Assembly (NCBI GenBank): GCA_019828595.1
Contig: JAHQRK010000018.1
Coordinates: 806,001 to 870,000 of the forward strand
Reading direction: 5' to 3'
Origin: Aphanomyces cochlioides
Lineage: Eukaryota > Oomycota > Saprolegniomycetes > Saprolegniales > Verrucalvaceae
DNA length: 64,000 nt
A program made the position numbers and the translations under genes. Under the pieces are notes generated by a model. It ran no database searches, was not told the DNA's origin, and saw only the letters and a program-made list of their open reading frames with translations. Shown piece by piece: positions 63,999-64,000 of this stretch (its first letter is position 1; every line of letters starts with the position of its first letter).

Positions 63999-64000
63999 AA

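Noticed and set aside
1..64000. tRNA, rRNA or CRISPR features
   Set aside because: I looked for B-box-like GGTTCGA motifs in sensible contexts, conserved rRNA blocks and regularly spaced repeats and found none; the few TTCGA hits lie in coding sequence.

Overview
The window looks like a stretch of an oomycete nuclear genome, most probably Saprolegniales-type (water mould). Genes are densely packed on both strands. Nearly all introns I could resolve are 38-50 nt with GT..AG ends, and the gene set fits: TKL receptor-like kinases with LRR ectodomains, several RCC1 proteins, ciliary/flagellar proteins expected in a zoospore-forming organism, and PIF/Harbinger, mariner, pogo and hAT transposon debris. 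No prokaryotic operons, CRISPR arrays, rRNA or tRNA genes were seen. Assignment to a species is not possible from the sequence alone.

Layout. 1-5.9 kb is a transposon graveyard: a frameshifted pogo-like transposase, a hAT fragment, then a 4.1-kb PIF/Harbinger element (broken transposase plus broken Myb/SANT-like accessory gene) with a complete 1.85-kb mariner element inserted in its middle. 5.9-8.1 kb has no convincing gene. 8.2-16 kb: AGC kinase, an unrecognised 400-aa protein, DCN1-like neddylation factor (UBA + PONY), two tandem TMEM198-like membrane proteins, and an ENTH-domain protein. 16-29 kb: a PH-PH-ELMO protein, an OB-fold/zinc protein possibly related to RPA or shieldin, an RCC1 protein ending in a UBR-like cysteine/histidine region, a tetraspanin, and a large PH + RCC1 protein. 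29.7-33.1 kb: two genes for proteins with N-terminal MGNC/MGNS acylation signals, separated by AT-rich DNA. 33.8-38.2 kb: a compact flagellar-looking block, EFCAB10-like, CYB5D1-like, and a seven-repeat RCC1 protein with IQ motifs and a coiled coil.

41-49.4 kb is a TKL kinase cluster in several stages of decay: a frameshifted kinase, a PDZ-kinase that has lost its catalytic loop, then a kinase domain in plus orientation whose sequence (introns included) is repeated without indels on the minus strand inside an LRR-transmembrane receptor kinase gene. The two arms (about 886 bp each) mirror around position 46064, and the diverged flanks suggest recent gene conversion between older inverted paralogues. 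Further kinase relics lie in the loop.

50-64 kb returns to housekeeping genes: an unknown 290-aa protein divergent from ATP23 metalloprotease, a five-repeat WRKY19-like zinc-finger protein, an unknown basic protein, eIF3m, the AAA ATPase NVL/Rix7 (60S ribosome maturation), a four-TM protein, an LRR protein and a SNAPc/Myb-like protein. A palindromic TTATCCGGATAA-type element recurs in several of the intergenic promoters. Most exon models below were derived by hand from splice consensus, frame continuity and family resemblance; no alignment or transcript evidence was available.
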